Below are positions 29,891 to 41,989 of a DNA stretch of 64,000 nt, piece by piece. The DNA is from Botryosphaeria dothidea. Lineage: Eukaryota > Ascomycota > Dothideomycetes > Botryosphaeriales > Botryosphaeriaceae. Within the stretch, counting starts at the first letter, position 1. The number at the start of each line of letters is the position of its first letter. The notes below the pieces were generated by a model. That model was not told the origin of the DNA and searched no databases. It saw only the letters and a list, made by a program, of their open reading frames with translations. Where the stretch lies: assembly GCA_011503125.2 (NCBI GenBank), contig WWBZ02000001.1, positions 2,480,001 to 2,544,000 on the forward strand, written 5' to 3'. Made by a program: the position numbers and the translations under genes.

Positions 29891-32720
29891 TCATTCTCCA
29901 AGGCAAACTCTCTTCAGAACTATATCATTACCCTTTTGGGCAGCAAAGTGTGCGTAGATTACTGAGTCTTCAGAACAAAGTGAGAAGCCAGTCTCCATCA
30001 AGTAGTCCTCCAAATAGGATCCTTGAAGCTCGTAATAATCCAAGACCAAGTGTCTGCTGTGCTCGGGAGATTGTAGTTTCGTGGGATCGAGGTCGAAGAT
30101 GTGTACGCTTGGTGTCCTGCTCCTTTGACTCTGGTGGATTAGTAGAATAGAACGTCCATTTGGGGTGGCTGCGCCCCCGACATAGCCGCGGAATTCGTCT
30201 TGGACAGAGATTGAAAAAAGTCCATGACCTTCAACAACCAGAACCCTCGCATTTCCATGTTGATCAATAGTAAGGAACAATGGTCGGACGATCTCCTCAT
30301 TTGAAATTTCTCCAAGAGAAACGAGGAGATCCCGTGACGTTCCAGCAACTCGAGATGGCACCTGACCTCTATTGTCAGCCTTCTTGCGGTGTTAAGTCAA
30401 CTAAAACACTTACAAACGGAGCCCGGCAATCCATGTTAAGCCTGAAATCACCAGTTGAGACCTCCAATACTTTCCAGTGGTCCACTGCATTACCGTGGGG
30501 TGTCCGTGATCGTGACCAGATATATATCCACTTCCCATTACGGCTGAAACATGCCCTCTTTAACTTGCCAGGAAAGCGGACCGCTTCTTGAGATGAGTCT
30601 TGGTGGAAAAGTCTTAATTTATCCTCGAAATGCACAATGTAGTCTCCCCTTGCTGATATTGACAGATCCACAGGTGGACTTCCGTCGTCACAATTAAGCG
30701 GACCCCGGTCGTATCGAAGTAACTGACATGAGTCGTTAGCTGCATCAACTTCATATATTGCGTTACGAACCTGCATTCTGGTCCAGTCTTTTACGTGACA
30801 GATTAATGCTCCGCAGAAACCGCCTTCTGCGGCAATGTGTTTAACCTTGTAGTCACGTAGCCCTGCTTCCATCAGAGAACAGCAGGACTCCTTATCCACC
30901 GATTCTGTCCATTTAGGGATAATACGAAACGCAGTAGAGATGTGTTTGGAAGTTGTCTGGAGAATGGCGCAGTCTCCGGTAGTTGAAACTCTACATTCCG
31001 ATGGCGCCTTTTGGAGCAGTTCACGGGCTGGCTGCTCGACCTCTTGTATGTACTCCTTAATTCGGATAGGAACCCGGCCCGGAATCGGATCCGGAACAGA
31101 ACGATTGAGGGTTGATGGAGTTTCCGAGAGGGGTGGAAAAATAAGTTCGTTTTGCCCTATTTTGACCTTTGACCAGGCAACGTAAAGGGATTTCTCAAGC
31201 TCCTGAATGCTTGGGCGGTCATGGGGGTCTCTTCGAAGAATGCCACAAACCTGGTTCCAGAGTTCCTGCAATCCCTCATCGTGAAGGCTCAGACTATTGA
31301 ACCATTCTTCAACCACTTCGCTGAACTGAAAAGTTGCATCATAAAAGGTGGGCTTATTGCTGGCGTTGTTTCGTACTTCCTCGAGTTCTTTCACTGCACC
31401 TGGACCTCCATGCGCAAACGCCAATATCTCCAACAGTACGCACCCAAATGACCAAATATCGGCGGCGGTTCCAATTTCGCATTCGTGAGATTCAATCTCC
31501 GGCGCTTGATATATTCCTGTTCGTAAACGGCGCCCGCTTCGAGCCACTCCAGAGCTACCGTTTGGGGTTGGCGAGGCCCAGTCGCCGCTCGTGTTCTCGA
31601 TCACAGATCTGCCGAAATCGGCAATCTTCCAGATCCAGATATCGTCTGGCTGGTCCAAATGGCTTGGTGCGAATACCAGAACGTTGTCCGGTTTGAAGTC
31701 GAGGTGGTAGCACTTGTACCGGTCTAGGGAGTTTCTGGCGCTGAAACCACTGTGCAGCCACTGAAGCGCGTCCCTGAGATCCCTGGCCTCCCAGAGCAAG
31801 TAGCTCGGCCTTAAATACTGTTTGATTTTGTTGCAGAAGTTTTTCGGAAACTGATCCTCCTGCCAATGCAAGATCTGCGAGAGGTTGCACTCCGCTGCCT
31901 GGAAGATCAGATGACCGGTGCCACCAATCTGGATGGCGGAGAAGCAGTATTGGATGTTCGCATGGGCCGAGGCTACTCGCCCCATCTTCTTCAAGTTTTG
32001 CACCTCGACCTTGAACTCCCATTCTTGCGCCGGTGAAAATGTTTTCACCGCGACAATGTCAATAGGATCACCGGTTCGTTGTACAAGGGCCCCTGCGGCA
32101 ACTCGATGCTTCGTAACGCGATGAGTGCCATGGTGGAGGGTTCTTGCGCCTTCGAGGAACGGCAAGCGTGTTCCTTCAGCAAAGGGGTTTAAGGGAGCGT
32201 CGAAGTCTGAGGGTTGCAGTTGCACAATCGGTGCGGGTGAGAACAGATACTGGGCGCTGCAAAACTTGTCCGTATAGCTTCTATCATCGACTTGGCTCTC
32301 GAAGAGAGAACGCAACTGTCTCGGATCCTTGAAGGTAAAGGTGTCGTCTTGCCAGTCTTGCGGGTCGCTGAGCTTTGGGAAGGCTCTCGCAAACTCTCTC
32401 CAGCTCCCGTACGAAATCCAGACAAGGATCGAAAGCAACTTCAAGTGTCCGTCACCTATGCCGGGATCCCGCTCCAGTGATGCGAGCAATTTGCGAAACC
32501 GGACCAGTCGACTCTCTTGGGCTCCGTCGCGAAGATGCCATGTTCGCTTCAGGTCATCCAGGAGAATAAAGCGCCGTTGGGGATCATCACGGTGGCACAT
32601 CGACTTCCAGAGGTCTTCGGAGATCTTTTCGCATATATCGGAGAACTCTTTGCTTTTGCGGCGGGGGTCCAGGTTCTTAATGGTCCTCTTTGCCCAAGTT
32701 CCATGCGCTGACATCTGCAA
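29891..32720 (-). CDS. Protein kinase with C-terminal beta-rich domain, 925 aa, one intron
   Basis: This is a eukaryotic-type protein kinase. An N-terminal region of about 180 residues with no known domain comes first. The kinase domain covers roughly residues 190-520. It has the ATP-binding lysine in IVAVKTF, a catalytic loop HLDFKPDN near residue 337 (Leu replaces the usual Arg of HRD, but the Asp, Lys and Asn are kept), DFG in KIADFGRS near 368, an APE-like QAPEIE, and DIWSFGCVLLEIL. A linker leads to a C-terminal half whose repeated short strands (DLSISARGDYIVHFEDKLR, KRACFSRNGKWIYIWSRS) resemble a degenerate beta-propeller. A 52-base intron (30362-30413) joins RAPF to VPSRVAGTSRD, and the last exon ends at 29891. 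It is tail-to-tail with the CorA-like gene. The HLD catalytic loop suggests an RD-negative kinase. Confidence 0.85.
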
Positions 32721-33496
32721 AAGATTGGATTTGGCGCGCTTAGTGGATGCCTGCTACGGGGTTGACATCACGAGCGGCGATCGATTCCACGGCAGTCGCA
32801 AGGGCCCCAGGGAACTGTCGACACTAGTGCAGTCTGGGGAGGAAACGACAGAGACTCGAAAAGGAGCTGATGATGAGTCGCAAAGCATGAGTTGCAGAAG
32901 CAAGGCTGGATTCCGACCGGTCGATACGGAGCGTTCTGGCTGATAAGATTGGCATCAGCAGCGCATTGAAAAGCAGGCAAAGGAAGAAGGCTCGGCCAGC
33001 TGCAAGCGCGGCTGAGAAGGCAGCTGCATGCAGGCCGGGGTGGCCATGAGCGGGGCTGGGGCTGGGGCTGATAAGCCATTGACCACAGCCTCGATAGGCA
33101 GCGAAAGCACGCTTTTAGCCGTCATCTACGCAGTATTCATCACATGTCTGTAGCCCTGGAATCCTGCAGGATTCATACATAGAAATTTACGCGAATGTTT
33201 TCACTATACAGCGTTATTAAGAATCATGAGCTTGAGATTGAAGTCCTCGGCCCCCAGTTGAACGACGTCCATACAGAAGGGTGTTGTAGCCTACTGTTAG
33301 CGCCGTGACGAGAACGAGAAGTCGAAACATTTATTCTAATGTTTGCTTCGATGTATTTACATGCGGACAAATGCTTCAGGTCCGTGCTGCTGCTTACGCC
33401 TCCTGTTGCAATAGCATTAGAAATCTTGAACCGACTTCGTAACGTGCCACAGAAGCAGTGGAGCGCAGACACAGCGTGTGTACAAAGTCACCGCCT
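32721..33496. other. Intergenic region
   Basis: No supported gene lies in these 776 bases. They should contain the kinase promoter and the 3' flank of the next gene. Confidence 0.5.
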
Positions 33497-35247
33497 TCAA
33501 CAGCATTTTTGTCCATTCTTCAGCCGTCGTACCGTACCACGGATCCCGAACGCCGCGTGATCTATATCATCTATAGTTCTGACGATGCCGAACTGCAGTT
33601 TCGTCTTTCCGAAACTCCGGTCCAGAGGCTGTGCTCCTAAGCACTGCCCTGTCGCGATGCCATCCAGATCCGGATTCCGTGTAGTCAAAAGAATGCTGGA
33701 AAACGATGCATTGACGCTGTAGCCATTCGAAAAATGAGCCCAACCACCGACGAAGAGGCACATCAACGCGATGGCCACGCCCGCGACGTAAGAAATGAGC
33801 AGAGCCAATGGGTTGTAACGCCAGTAATTCTTTGGAGATGTGGCCCGCACGTTCGTCGTCGTATTACCATTCAGGAGCTGACTGCTTAACAAACTCAGGG
33901 TAAAGTTGCGGGATAAATCCTCCACGGCTGCTACTACTGAGTTGTTGCGGCACATCCACGGCGAAGTGTTCTTGTCAAGAGGCGGATCCTTGCTCCCGAA
34001 TGTCTTCCAGGCCTGGATGACCTCTGGACACGCCATCAAACCGGTCTTCACTACCGGAAGATCCGATCCCGCCATCCCCGATGATGATAGCCCATTGTGG
34101 AAGCCGACGTCGCCAGACAGCAGCTGCGACATGGCCAAGTACATGGAGAGATATGCCCTTCCGCCGGGTGGGAGCTTGGTGAAGGGAACAGAAGTGTTGT
34201 AGTCCATCGTGGACTCATACTCCAGACTTTGAATCGTGGTCGTCTGCACGCCATCATTGAAGTCGAGTTGCGTTGTGTACGAAGCGTTCCAGAGCTGGCA
34301 ACTGATGTTCTTAGTGTCACCTCCCACCTTTTCACCCCCACCAGTCCGGATGAAGATTAGATTGTGTGAATATGTCGGTGTAGCTGATTCCCAATAAAGA
34401 TAATTTGCACCGATCCCGTTATCTATGTTACTTTCCCAGAGGGTTTGCAATGAGGTGCAGTTCTGGCAGTCTCCGACCGGTTGCCCGTTTGTTTTCGCAT
34501 CAGCAAGTGATTCACACTTGAGCGCGGGTGCGTGGAACTGGAGTGTAAATGAGGAGTTGGCAAACGGAGCTGTGATAGAGATGATTCCCAGGGAGGATGA
34601 AACAGCTGTAAGAAGGCGGGTCACGGCTGGAGAGGCTTCATTAATGAAGCCCACTCCCATGGAATCAGACCAAATTGCCTCATCGTTGGCAAAGTTCGTG
34701 AAGGGAACTTCGGTGTCTGTCATATTGGTCACCATCTTGGTGACTACGGACAACGTACCCGGCGTCACCGTTGCGATCAGTGGCATAAGCCTAGAAAGTC
34801 AGCACCAGCTATGTCCAAAACGGGGGTGAGCGCTTACCATGACGCCAATGCAAGCAGAACAAGCAATTTTGCGTGGAACAAGACCTCTGCGTTCGCAAAC
34901 GCAAAAGGGTCCGTTGTCAAATAGAACATCGCATCAATACTCTCAACCGCCATTGCTTTCCTTCTCGCTATCGTCCACAGGTACTGTGTGAATGCGATTC
35001 CGACGGACTCAGCCAACGTTGCTTTTACCAGAAAGGCCAGACCAGTTCCGATACGAATAGTCCATTCTTGCTCAGTTGAAGATGAGACCGGCGTATCGTC
35101 CAGAGATTGGTAATAGATGTGGTGTCCGGTTGCAAATATGATCCCAGCAATGAACAGGAGGACCATGATTGTCGGAGACCTCCAATGAACACCCCATTTT
35201 GCCTCCTCCCCCTGAGACTTTGACGTTTGTTGCTGGGAAGCGCTCAT
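33497..35247 (-). CDS. Polytopic fungal membrane protein ('formylmethionine deformylase-like' family), 567 aa
   Basis: Exon 1 (34838-35247) starts MSASQQQTSKSQGEEAKWG and includes a membrane segment IMVLLFIAGIIFATGHHIYY, followed by EWTIRIGTGLAFLVKATLAE. A 47-base intron (34791-34837, GTAAGC to CTAG) restores Trp and joins to LMPLIATVTPGTLSV. Exon 2 (33497-34790) is a long extracellular-type region with cysteines and many NxS/T sites, then one more membrane segment (LALLISYVAGVAIALMCLFV) and a short tail. I recognise this as a common fungal family carried in databases under the name formylmethionine deformylase-like. The name is misleading, because no peptide deformylase metal motif (HExxH) is present. 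Function is unknown. An alternative upstream start exists at 35304. Confidence 0.8.
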
Positions 35248-36533
35248 GTCACCGTGTAGCAAATGCTGATTCGGAGAGGTAGCCTTGCGTTCCTGAAGTT
35301 CCATGTGGCTACGAACATGCAGTATATAGTCCACTAACGAGACAAAGTTGAAGGGGGAGATTCGAAAGATTTGCGGTGAAGTAAGGCCTGCATGGCTGGA
35401 TTTAAGTCTCCGCCACCTTGAAGGTCTTATCCACTGGTGCTTACCTGGTGGTATTTGCTTGACCAAAATTAGTACCCGAAGGCGGTGTAATGGATTTAAG
35501 CCCTTGGGGGAAGCTAAGCGATACTCGAAGTCGTTAGTTTGGCCCCCCAGTGCGATCCTTTGGTGCTGACGTCCCATAGATCTGATCTTGAGGATCTAAC
35601 GCTAGTCGAGCTGGTCTTTACCAGTCGGCCCGGGCGGTGTCGAAACCACACCTAGCATCGTCTGAATGGCTATCGTTGAAAGCTTGCGAAGGCAGACATG
35701 CTGATGAGGGCGGCGGTGCATCATTTGGGAGGCAACAGATGTCGATCCATCACATGTGTCTGACGTGATACTTCCTTGCTCCAGTACGCACTACTGACCA
35801 GCGCACTTATATGATTTGACTGGTTGTTGCATCGGGAGTGCTGTTGGAAGAGTGAATCAGATGACAGCGGAGACTTTCCACCAGATATCCTTACAGTCGA
35901 CAAATGTCCAACCATTGAATAGTGTCGTATGAGATTGCACATGACCGATGACGAAGTGGAGAATCTGAGGAAGAGGGTTTTGGAAGTCACTAGTGTGAAC
36001 TAAAGAGAAATCTCACCTCTCAGAGCCTGCAGGATTACCAAAGTTATCTCTCTCCGCATTTACCATACAGTCTGGACTGTTTTTTCTGAGAAGTCTTTAC
36101 CCTCGAATGTATACATCCCTAAGCTCCCTTTTCTGAAGAATTTCGCCCACAGAGATGACCCAGAAACGAGAAAAACTTACTCAGCAAGCAGTGCCAAGTC
36201 CGGATTCAGAGTTGCCCTTGCTGCGTAAAGTCTGAGAGTGTCAGAGCGCGGCTCGAGTAAATAACGAAACACAGTCATTCAGCCCTGAATTGATCTTGCT
36301 CCCCTTTCCTGTATTCAAGCCCAAAGACAGGACCGATCCACAGACGCCATGATTCCCCAATCATGTCAATCAAAACAATCCATCCTGGACTCCCTGATTA
36401 CAGGAAGATACTCAGCCATGCCAGCTCTTCTCACCAATCAAGACAGAACCATCACACAGCAATTATCGCATCTGGGAAAAGACTGTCTGCTATGCGGAGA
36501 ATTGTCATACCCGCAAAGGAAAATGCCGTCGGA
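35248..36533. other. Intergenic region
   Basis: I see no supported gene in these 1.3 kb. Short frames here show no family resemblance. Confidence 0.5.
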
Positions 36534-37370
36534 TCAGAACGCGATCAGCCGCTGGCTGCCACCAGTTAAGAAACCCTTCACATTCTTCTGCACAGCGTTG
36601 AACTTGACAAAGTTACAGCTCTCACTCTCCCAGTGGTTGAACAGCGCCGCCAACGTAGGGAACTGCCTGCCGTTGCAGTTGCCATTCTTGTTCGGGCAGT
36701 GATAGAGAGGCGCCTGGTGAGCGGGGCTGTTGATGTGCTTGCGTAGACCGTGGGCCTTGCTGAACAACTTGTGGCAGATGTAGCATTCGTAGCCGTAGCC
36801 GTCCCAGGCGCTCTCAGGGTCCCACTGGGCATGGCGGTCGTTCTCGTGCCATTCGAGAAGACGCTCGGTGATGATGCCGTTCGGATCGCGCTGGCGGACA
36901 ATGCGGTGGATGGTAGCGCGGTCCAGGTTGTGGGCCTTGGGGCAGGCGGACGACTCCAGGTGGTGGGAGACGCCGGAGGCGGTGGTGAAGCAGGCGCTGC
37001 AGAAGGGGCAGGCCACAGTGGCGCCGCGGTAGACGCGCGAGTTGCGGTGCTGGCGCAGGTTGTTCTCGTTCTGGAAGTAGCGGTCGCAGTCGGAACAGTG
37101 TAGGTGGCTGTAGTGGCCTTCGTCCTCCTGGTGGTCGTCGCGGTCCTCTGCGGTGCGGAAACTGAAGTTGCACGTCTCACAGTCGTATGGGTAGGAGTAG
37201 TGATCCTATTCCTCCATGTGTTCCTCGCGGTAGTAATCCGTGGTGAATCGCAGGCTGCATGTCTCGCACTCATAACGCCAAATCCAATGGTCCAAAGCAT
37301 CCATGTGCTGGTTACGGGCGCGCTCAGTGGCAAACCTGCGGCTGCACTCGTCCCACTTGTAAGAAGGCAT
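36534..37370 (-). pseudogene. C2H2 zinc-finger protein with one in-frame TAG
   Basis: This is a multi-finger C2H2 protein. From the ATG at 37370 it reads MPSYKWDECSRRFATERARN, followed by fingers built on the fungal pattern CxxC...HMDALDHW: YECETCSLRFTTDYYREEH, YDCETCNFSFRTAEDRDDH and HCSDCDRYFQNENNLRQHR. After CPFCSACFTTASGVSHHLE comes a spacer, and the last fingers are YECYICHKLFSKAHGLRKH and a CPNKNGNC...H unit. A TAG at 37206-37208 falls between the second and third fingers (HMEE-stop-DHYSY). The frame is otherwise open for 278 codons and ends with TGA at 36534. No GT donor lies close enough upstream to make the TAG an acceptor. CAG to TAG would explain it. The protein probably bound DNA or RNA when intact. 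If translation restarts downstream, a shorter protein is possible. Confidence 0.8.
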
Positions 37371-39280
37371 TGTGTGTTGCGGTAGCGGTTGGCTCCTAAG
37401 TTGTCGATCTGGATGGGTAGGCTGTCGAGAGAATGGACCGGGAGGATCGGACGTGGAGCTGCGAATAAAGTTGGGTTTCCGTTATCTCCCCCCTGCTTCG
37501 CGCGATGCAAAGAGCGATGCTCGGCTGAGAAGGGGAAGCGGCTGGTGGCGAATCTTCGCGGCCCAGCGTCCAGATGTCGATAATACCAAAGTGATTGGTA
37601 TTGTCTTTGGAGATGATAGGGAAGAGAGGCAGGCAGGAAAGCGAGAGAGCTTTATGCAAGTTGGTCTGTTTGTTCGGGCTGCGGCAGTCCGGGGGAATGA
37701 GGGCAAGGAAGGCGGGGTTGGAAGGTCCGACGTCCTATCGAGAGTAGATAAGGTAGGCTGCCTAAAACCCCTGATTCGTAGCGCAATAATCGAGGTCATT
37801 TCAGAACAACTTGGCATTGGCCTAAAGTCTTTTGTACCTGCAGATGGTTGTGGCGTCTTTGGACCCTGACCGGCTCCTGCACTTGTTGAACAGCTCCCCC
37901 GCTTGCGTCCACCATCCTCAGCGTTGAGCGCCTCCACTTCGGATTGATGGCAATCGGCTACTACAGGACGGGCCCGCGTGCTCTCGTCTCCACGCAGCCA
38001 AATAACGCCACTAACCGACCGCGCGACGCGGAGGTGATGTTCTCTCTCGTAATCAGACCAGACGTAGAACCAAGGATCCGTCAGTCAAACCCAAGCCAAC
38101 TCCTGTGCAGGTAATTGCTTCAGCTGTCCGTGGTGTTGCATTCGTTGACGGTCGTTGACGCTAACCCGCCCGCTCCTTCTCTGGTAGGCTACAACCAACC
38201 GAACATGCGACCAATTGGCCAATCAACTCTCAGCGTCGCAGGATTGCTTCATAGCCAATCGAAAGTCCAACCACCCTCAAATTTCATTTCATTGTTTCCC
38301 TCAGGCACCTAAGCGCTGTCCAAGCTTTCCGCGGCAATGCGAAGTACTCAAATGCTCTGTTGATCCTTGGCTTCCCCTGCCACGTTCTTGGTTGTTTCAC
38401 CCAAGGCGATGGGAAAGAGGCAAGCAGAACTGTCGACGCATCCTATCTTGATTGGCTGAGCGGGAGGGAAAACGCGGCAGACGCCTGAATTGCCGAGCGT
38501 ACGGGGTACGTACATGCGTTCGAGAGATGTGTGATGAGCTGGCTTGTCCGACTCGCTGATACGTACGGAGCTGAAGCATTCGTCCAAACGGATGCTTCCA
38601 CTGTGTACGCGTACACTACCCAAGGCATTTTCACATTATTTCAATGCAATCATCCACATTTTTGTAATCACAGCTCTGTAGCGCCTGATCAGGACTCAAA
38701 ACATTCACGTATTGCAAAAGAGACGTACGTATGACCGAATTAGGAATGCCCGATATTATCATTACCTCTTTCCAAAGAGGCCGGATAAATCATCTCCTAT
38801 AAACAACACCGCCTCACAATACCCTTCCTCCCCAACAATGAGTGGGTCCCAATGATTCAATCCCTTTTCCAACCCAATGCCTATAACCAAGATGCTGTGC
38901 AAACCTCCCCAAAGAACAACCCATCCAACCGCCAATCTCCTGCCTATCACCAGCCTGCCCCTCAGACAACCGGGCTCCTGATTTCCGCCGCTGTGGCCCA
39001 CGGCAGCCAGAGGCTGTCGTTCCCCGCCTCGCTCCTCTCCGTCTAGTTGCAGAGGAATTGCCCCCAATTGATGGACTGAACGCTAGCTACAAGGCGATTG
39101 GCAACGGCGAAGACAACGTCATGGACCGATTCCCTACAAGTTTGCAAAGCTCCAAATCAGTGTAGAAAAAGTCTTCTGCTAGTCTTCTCTCTGTCCAGCG
39201 CGCGGGGAATAAAAAACAATGCAGGGATATGAGGTGCAGTGTAAGGCTACCTAGAAAATGCAAGAGAAAATTCGTAACGC

Positions 39281-39322
<42 letters not shown>

Positions 39323-39443
39323 CAAATATGCAACTATTGATCTTTTTACAAAAAGCCTAAGAGAGTCTTGAGTGCAGCGCAAAAAGAACAGGATATTATG
39401 AAAATGTACAGCGCTTTTTTCTTTTTCCAAGGTTCCACCAAAT
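37371..39443. other. Intergenic region
   Basis: This 2.1 kb holds the zinc-finger promoter side and the 3' flank of the ADAM gene. Apart from a trinucleotide repeat (next entry) I see no supported element. Confidence 0.5.
39281..39322. repeat. (ATG)14 microsatellite
   Basis: Fourteen perfect ATG/GAT trinucleotides lie 122 bases past the ADAM stop codon, likely inside its 3' UTR. The opposite strand would encode a histidine run in one frame, but no gene uses it. The array should be length-polymorphic between strains. Confidence 0.95.
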
Positions 39444-41989
39444 CTATGCATACCTAACAGACGGGCCGGAGTAAGCCGGTGGTGGAGGGCCGTACCAACC
39501 ACCACTCTGCGGCGGTGCATTCGGATTAGGTGCCATGAATGGCTGCTGACTCTCGTTGGGGCTCATGCTCATGCTACGGTTACTGGGGGCCCACGGAGGA
39601 GGCACGCGAGGGAGGGTCGGGTTTCTGCGGACATTGGCACCAGGCCATGGAGCAGCCGCCCCATTTGCAGCGGCAGCCTTGGCGCGGGCACGCATGCGAC
39701 GGCGACGGCAGGAGCGAGAAATGCAACCGAAGATCGAGATGAGGAGAATAACGCCAATGGCAACGCAGACACCGATGACGATACCCTTGTGGTTATCGAT
39801 CCAGTTACCAATTTCCTTTCCGACATCGGATCCAATACAGCGACCCTAGGAAAATGTTAGACCCAACAAAAAGAATTGAACAGACGAAAAGAAACACTTA
39901 CGTTGCTACATTTACCGCCACCTCCGCACTCCGTGCCATCCAAGAAGTTCTGCTGCAGGCTGTAACAGACGTTGGCGCCAAACTGCGGGCTAGCACAGCT
40001 AATGACGCAGGTTTGCTGGTTGCAGGCGTATGTATCGTTGGTACCCGACGTGTATGCTCCCAGAGCAGACTTGCACTGCTGGTCTCTGCTGGTGCACTGT
40101 CCGCTCGCGCACTTCAACCCATCACCGCAATCGGAGCCATCTTTGGCGGTCTCGTCAGCGGGGCAGTACGGCGAATTACCCGTGCAGGTCTCCTGGGGAT
40201 CGCAGTCGCCAGTAGATTCGCGGCAAACGGTACTGGCGGGAGCAAACTGGCAGCTGTGACAACAATCTTCGTTTGAATCGTCGCAGACGGCGCCGCTTCT
40301 GAACTTGCAGGTGCTAGCGTCGCAGCACGGGTTGCTGCCGCAGCCGTCTTCGCCGCCACAATCGCAGTCTTCTCCTTCCTCAACAATTCCGTTACCGCAC
40401 TGTTGTCCGGATATAGTGGTCACTCCTCGATTGTTCGTCAAGCAGTCCGATTTAACGCTGTTACGACCCATAGCACTGCAAATATTGCCAATAGAGCAAG
40501 GCGAGAACTTGGTGATACCACGGGCAGTAGACGGATTCATAATGTACTGTTCGCCGGCATCGCAAGTACTGGAGCTGAGGGGACAACACTGTTGAGAGTT
40601 GACAGTGCTGCTGTCGGAGCAGGTTGAGGAAGTACAGTCGTGGACAGCGCCAAAGGTGTGACCAGTCTCGTGGGCGACGACCTGCCATTCCGTGTTTGTC
40701 CGTGCAACAACGTTCGCGCTGGCGACTGTTTCGCTACCGCTAGTCGAGTTCTCGCTCATGGAACCCTGAACGCATGCCTGCCCAAGCCAGGCAAGACCAA
40801 CAGCCTGGCCGGTGGCACAGGTGGTCAAGAGAGTCCAGTGGGAATTGGTGTCCTGTCTTGAGCCTCTCCAGTCGGAAAACAGATTAAGGCGATCCTGGAT
40901 GGTAATACTGTCCGAGCAGTCCTGGTTCCAAGGGGTGCTTTGTTGAGGAGTTCCCGGACACGTGGCGTCGCTAACGGTCAAGTTCTGAAGACCCAACGTA
41001 ATGTTGAATGTAGACTCGTAGAGGTCCGAAGCGGAATTCATCACACTGATGACATTGGCTCTAGCTGATTCAGAGGAATTGAACGATGCGGTGTACGTGC
41101 AGTCAGTGGCGACGCCGACCAAGGCGACCTTCCGTGCAGTCGGGCAACCTGAAGTAGATCCAATTGTAGAAACGAGATTCACGCCAGCGGAATTCCCGGA
41201 TCCAGGCGTAGAGTCGAGCTGACGTTTGGAGAAGAGCGAGCTGATGGGTGTACTCCAGAAACCTTCTTCGCGCTTAAGCATTCGGCCGTAGACAGGGTGA
41301 TCCACGTTCATGTTAAACTCAAGCTTATCCGAACGGCATGCAAATTCCGAGCTTAGATCCCGCCTCAATTCTTGGTGTTCGTAGTCATAGGCGGTTTCCG
41401 AGATGTCCGAATCCCTCCACACGACCATGTACTCGTCGTCGGCGGGTTCCAGCTCCGGGTCCAGGACGTGCTTAGTTGCAGTGTAACTCGAAGACATTTG
41501 CAGGTGGTGGTGGTCAAAGTCCAGGCTGAATACACCCTCGAACAGCGGATGCTTGCCATCGCGCCGGACGGAAATGCGTGCCCAGCCCTTGTCTACCCAT
41601 CTATCCTGGGGATCATCTCCCCGCTTGACCCAGGCGCGGCCCTTGTAGACTTTGTGATCTAACCGATCGATGGTCTCCCTACGGGTGACCTGGCCGTCGG
41701 GTCCGAGATATTCTATCGTCGCACCCTCTGCAATAATGTCATGGTTAGGCTCCAGGGACAGGCGGACCCGGTGATCGTTGTAGAGATCGAAGGACAAGTC
41801 GAATTCCGACAGGGCGGTTACGCGGTTATTGTAGGTGTGAATCCGGGGATTGCGAACGACCTCCAGGGCAGTCAGTGGGTTACGGGCCACTGAGGCCGCG
41901 TGGACGGAGTCGAAAAGGGTGGGGATGACGACGACTGCCGTCCAAGCGCACGACGCAACCGCCGCGGCGGCGGTGCGGAGGAGGCGCAT
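39444..41989 (-). CDS. ADAM-family zinc metalloprotease with disintegrin domain, 829 aa
   Basis: This is a fungal ADAM (reprolysin, M12B) single-pass membrane protease. A signal peptide at the N-terminus is followed by a pro-domain of about 250 residues that ends near a basic site (SSLFSKRQ). The catalytic domain carries the zinc motif VAHETGHTFGAVHD (HExxHxxGxxHD) near residue 438. A cysteine-rich disintegrin domain follows (CGNGIVEEGEDCDCGGEDGC), then a further Cys-rich region. A 56-base intron (39846-39901) joins KCSN to GRCIGSDVGKEIGN. Exon 2 (39444-39845) supplies the membrane helix GIVIGVCVAIGVILLISIFG and a basic, proline-rich tail (RRRRMRARAKAAAAN). The joined frame closes at 830 codons. 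It probably sheds or processes cell-surface proteins. It is intact and ends with TAG. Confidence 0.92.

Noticed and set aside
496..37208. TAG reassigned as a sense codon
   Set aside because: The kinase-HAD-UPRT fusion, the ADAM protease and the ABC transporter all end naturally at TAG at family-typical lengths, so TAG terminates translation here.
36578..37510. 310-codon minus-strand frame over the zinc-finger gene
   Set aside because: Thr/Ala-rich alternate frame of the C2H2 gene with no domain. The zinc fingers lie in the other frame.
39251..39520. Frame encoding a run of 14 histidines
   Set aside because: Produced by the (ATG)14 microsatellite read on the opposite strand. It has no gene context.
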